From: Nocardioides sp.
GTDB lineage: Bacteria; Actinomycetota; Actinomycetes; Propionibacteriales; Nocardioidaceae
Length of the DNA: 9,865 nt
Assembly (NCBI GenBank): GCA_029264225.1
Contig: JARICB010000063.1
Span: 1 to 9,865 of the forward strand
Direction: 5' to 3'
In this document: positions 6,796 through 9,865 of the stretch, in pieces
Position numbering within the stretch: position 1 is the stretch's first letter
Layout: every line of letters starts with the position of its first letter
The notes under the pieces: generated by a model
What the model was told of the DNA's origin: nothing
Seen by the model: the letters and a program-made list of their open reading frames with translations, nothing else
The model's database searches: none
Program-made: the position numbers and the translations under genes

Positions 6796-8121
<1,326 letters not shown>

Positions 8122-8133
8122 CGCAGGTCCGCC

Positions 8134-9099
8134 TCAGCCCCGGCCGTGCGGGGTGAGCCAGCCGCTCTCATCCGGCCCGATCGGGACGATCCCGGTCGGA
8201 TTGATGTCGGTATGCACGACGTAGTAGTGCTTCTTGATCTGCTCGAAGTCGATCGTCTCGCCGAAGCCGGGCGTCTGGAACAGGTCACGCGCATACGCCC
8301 ACAGCACGGGCATCTCGGCGAGCTTGTTGCGGTTGCACTTGAAGTGGCCGTGATAGACGGCATCGAAGCGCGCCAAGGTGGTGAAGAGTCGAATGTCGGC
8401 CTCGGTGATGGTCTCGCCCATCAGGTACCGCCGGTCGGCGAGGCGCTCCTCGAGCCAGTCCATGGCGCTCCACAGTCGGGCGTACCCGTCGTCGTAGGCC
8501 TGCTGCGAACCTGCGAATCCGCAGCGGTAGACACCGTTGTTGACCTCGGTAAAGACCCGCTTCATCACGGCCTCCATCTCCTCGCGCTCCGCGGCGGGCC
8601 AGAGGTCGGGCGCGCCGTCACGGTGGTGCTCGCGCCACTCGAAGAAGAGGTCGTGCGTCAGCGTCGGGAAGTCGTTGGTGACCACGGACTTGGTCTCGAT
8701 GTCGACGATGGCCGGCACCGTGATGCCCTTGGGGTAGTCGGGCACGCGATTGAAGTAGGCCTCCTGGAGACGCGCCAGACCCAGCACCGGGTCGACTCCG
8801 CCGGGGTCGAGGTCGAAGGTCCAACTGTCCTTGTCGTGGGTAGGCCCGGGTGCTCCCCAGGAGATGACCTGCTCGAGGCCAAGCAGGTTGCGCACGATGA
8901 TCGCCCGGTTGGCCCAGGGACAGGCTCTGGCTGCGATCAGCCGGTAACGGCCGGGCTCGACGGGCCACACCTGCACGTCCTGCGGACCCCGGTCATCGGG
9001 ATCGGCTGGCCCGTGGCCGGCAAGGATGCGGTCGGAGATGTAGTCCATGTCGCGCTCGAAGGACTTCCCGGTCTGCGTATACGTCGGCGTGTTGTTCAC
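8134..9099 (-). CDS. Xi-class glutathione S-transferase / glutathionyl-hydroquinone reductase-like protein
   Basis: This 321-residue cytosolic protein has the Xi-class layout. A thioredoxin-like N-terminal part follows a long extension, with the catalytic cysteine C60 in the motif ARACPWANRAIIVRNLLGL. An insert carries the ISWGAPGPTHDKDSWTF segment. The substrate loop YPKGITVPAIVD replaces the usual cis-Pro region and is followed by VVTNDF. The all-helical C-terminal half contains NNGVYRCGFAGSQQAYD, ITEADIRLFTTLARFDAVYHGHFKCN and a terminal HYYVVHTDINPTGIVPIGP, all typical of YqjG/ECM4-type enzymes. These enzymes reductively remove glutathione from glutathionyl-hydroquinones through the cysteine. 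Actinobacteria generally use mycothiol, so the physiological thiol is open. The start is GTG 9097-9099 with no Shine-Dalgarno, and a TAGAGT -10-like site six bases upstream points to a leaderless mRNA. Palindromic element B begins 21 bp upstream of the start. The 3' end converges on the GH43-like gene with a 12-bp gap. Confidence 0.88.
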   Translation of the reverse strand: MNNTPTYTQTGKSFERDMDYISDRILAGHGPADPDDRGPQDVQVWPVEPGRYRLIAARACPWANRAIIVRNLLGLEQVISWGAPGPTHDKDSWTFDLDPGGVDPVLGLARLQEAYFNRVPDYPKGITVPAIVDIETKSVVTNDFPTLTHDLFFEWREHHRDGAPDLWPAAEREEMEAVMKRVFTEVNNGVYRCGFAGSQQAYDDGYARLWSAMDWLEERLADRRYLMGETITEADIRLFTTLARFDAVYHGHFKCNRNKLAEMPVLWAYARDLFQTPGFGETIDFEQIKKHYYVVHTDINPTGIVPIGPDESGWLTPHGRG

Positions 9100-9105
9100 G
9101 ATTCA

Positions 9106-9111
9106 ACTCTA
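9106..9111 (-). promoter_or_regulatory. Candidate -10 element for a leaderless transcript of the GST-like gene
   Basis: On the minus strand TAGAGT fits the actinobacterial TANNNT -10 pattern. Six bases (TGAATC) separate it from the GTG, which would place the transcription start at the start codon. No TTGACA-like -35 is evident. The -35 zone would fall in the near arm of palindromic element B, so a protein bound there could control initiation. This is inference from spacing only. Confidence 0.4.
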
Positions 9112-9120
9112 GGCCCGCCA

Positions 9121-9194
9121 CTGTAACGCCGTGTTATGTCTTCTTCCCCCCCTGAAATAACAGGGGGGAAAGAGTAGATATCACGGCGTTACAG
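9121..9194. repeat. 74-bp near-perfect palindromic element, copy B
   Basis: The ends are CTGTAACGCCG and CGGCGTTACAG, pairing perfectly over 11 bp and continuing through TG/CA inside. The core CCCCCCTG / CAGGGGGG (9147-9154 and 9161-9168) surrounds the loop AAATAA. The arms carry TAACGCCGTGTTA (9124-9136) and the less perfect TATCACGGCGTTA (9179-9191). It matches copy A at 63/74 positions with no indels. The differences cluster in the mid-arms, while the outer ends and the hairpin core are preserved. On the minus strand the element begins with the last sense codon (CTG, Leu) of the upstream aminotransferase and supplies its TAA stop. Its other end is 21 bp from the GST-like GTG. Confidence 0.95.
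9147..9168 (-). terminator. Possible transcription terminator after the aminotransferase (inner hairpin of element B)
   Basis: An 8-bp G:C-rich stem closes a 6-nt loop, and weaker pairing continues outward through the rest of the 74-bp element. It lies about 20 bp past the aminotransferase TAA. No U-tract follows. Termination fits the position but is not demonstrated by it. Confidence 0.4.
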
Positions 9195-9865
9195 CCTCCA
9201 TCGGGTGGCCAACTCGATCAGCCGGTCGTTGGCCTCGGGCTCGCCGATGGAGGCTCGGGCACCCTCGCCGGCAAAGGGGCGTACGACGATCCCCGCCTGG
9301 TCGGCAGCGGCGGCGAAATCAGCGGTGCGCGAACCCAGGCCGAACCACACGAAGTTGCCCTGCGCCTCCGGAATCTCCCAGCCGGCTCCGCGGATGCCGG
9401 CGACCACACGGTCCCGCTCGGCCACCAGCGCGTCGACCCGCTCGAAGAGGGCATCGGAGACGGCCAGCGAGGCGATCGCGGCGGCCTGGGCTACTGCGGA
9501 GACACCGAACGGCAGCGAGACCGCCCGCAGGGCCGCGGCGATCGCGGGTGGCGCGACGGCGTACCCGACCCGGAAGCCGGCCAGCCCGTAGGCCTTGGAG
9601 AACGTGCGCGTCAGCACCACGTTGCTGCGGCCACGGTACGTGGCGAGCCCGTCGACGGCGTCGGCCATCCGGACGAACTCGAGGTAGGCCTCGTCGACCA
9701 CGACCAGGACGTGCGGGGGCACCTTGGCCAGGAACTCGTCGAGTTGGCCCTGGGTCACGGCGGGCCCGGTCGGGTTGTTGGGCGTGCAGACGATCACGAT
9801 CTTGGTGCGCTCGGTGACCGCGGCGGCCATCGCGTCGAGGTCGTGCCGCCCGTCGGCAAGCAGCG
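9189..9865 (-). CDS. HisC/Pat-type PLP-dependent aminotransferase (C-terminal part; 5' end outside window)
   Basis: About 224 residues of a class I/II aminotransferase are present. The frame stays open to the right edge, upstream of the first in-window ATG at 9830 (…LLADGRHDLDAM), so the true start lies outside. Family marks: CTPNNPTGPAV (about 9765-9795), VVVDEAYLEF (about 9680-9710) whose Asp contacts the PLP pyridine nitrogen, TFSKAYGLAGFRVGY with the Schiff-base lysine at 9594-9596, and a C-terminal GIVVRPFAGEGARASIGEPEAND whose arginine binds substrate carboxylate. It transaminates histidinol phosphate or aromatic amino acids; the two activities are not separable from this part, and the protein resembles the HisC2/Pat branch. 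The stop codon TAA (9189-9191) lies inside palindromic element B, so the last codons were shaped by that repeat. The gene ends ATRWRL, a normal-looking terminus for the family. Confidence 0.88.
   Translation of the reverse strand, partial: LLADGRHDLDAMAAAVTERTKIVIVCTPNNPTGPAVTQGQLDEFLAKVPPHVLVVVDEAYLEFVRMADAVDGLATYRGRSNVVLTRTFSKAYGLAGFRVGYAVAPPAIAAALRAVSLPFGVSAVAQAAAIASLAVSDALFERVDALVAERDRVVAGIRGAGWEIPEAQGNFVWFGLGSRTADFAAAADQAGIVVRPFAGEGARASIGEPEANDRLIELATRWRL

Overview
The window comes from a high-GC actinobacterium. The best guess is a member of Propionibacteriales, Nocardioides-like. This rests on the strong G/C third-position bias, GTG starts, a bkdABC-type operon, a fused AccD/AccA-type carboxyltransferase and a DUF2804 protein. 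No rRNA, tRNA, CRISPR array, transposase or phage gene was seen. The taxonomic call is inference from gene content and style.

Layout. (1) 1-730, plus strand: C-terminal part of an acyl-CoA carboxylase carboxyltransferase. (2) 782-1759, minus: DUF2804 protein. (3) 1796-1869: 74-bp palindromic element, copy A. (4) 1875-5565, minus: three-gene operon for the E1alpha, E1beta and E2 parts of a branched-chain 2-oxo-acid dehydrogenase, with its two internal junctions fused as TGATG overlaps. (5) 5566-5734: divergent intergenic region. (6) 5735-6757 and 6796-8121, plus: two tandem paralogous secreted proteins resembling family 43 glycoside hydrolases (five-bladed propellers). The second has a long Pro/Thr-rich tail. 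(7) 8134-9099, minus: Xi-class glutathione transferase/hydroquinone reductase-like protein. (8) 9121-9194: 74-bp palindromic element, copy B. (9) 9189-9865, minus: C-terminal part of a HisC/Pat-type aminotransferase.

Most of the coding content is ordinary metabolism. The aminotransferase and the 2-oxo-acid dehydrogenase suit amino-acid and branched-chain precursor metabolism. The carboxyltransferase suits acyl-CoA carboxylation. The secreted pair probably acts on an extracellular or cell-wall glycan.

The most unusual feature is not a gene. It is the pair of 74-bp near-perfect palindromes, about 7.3 kb apart, equal in length and 63/74 identical. Each sits at the stop codon of one minus-strand gene and just upstream of the GTG start of the next. 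The outer arms carry an operator-like 13-mer (TAACnCnGnGTTA) and the inner part is a C6/G6 hairpin with a conserved AAATA loop. They could be terminators, REP/MITE-like mobile palindromes, operators, or a combination of these.
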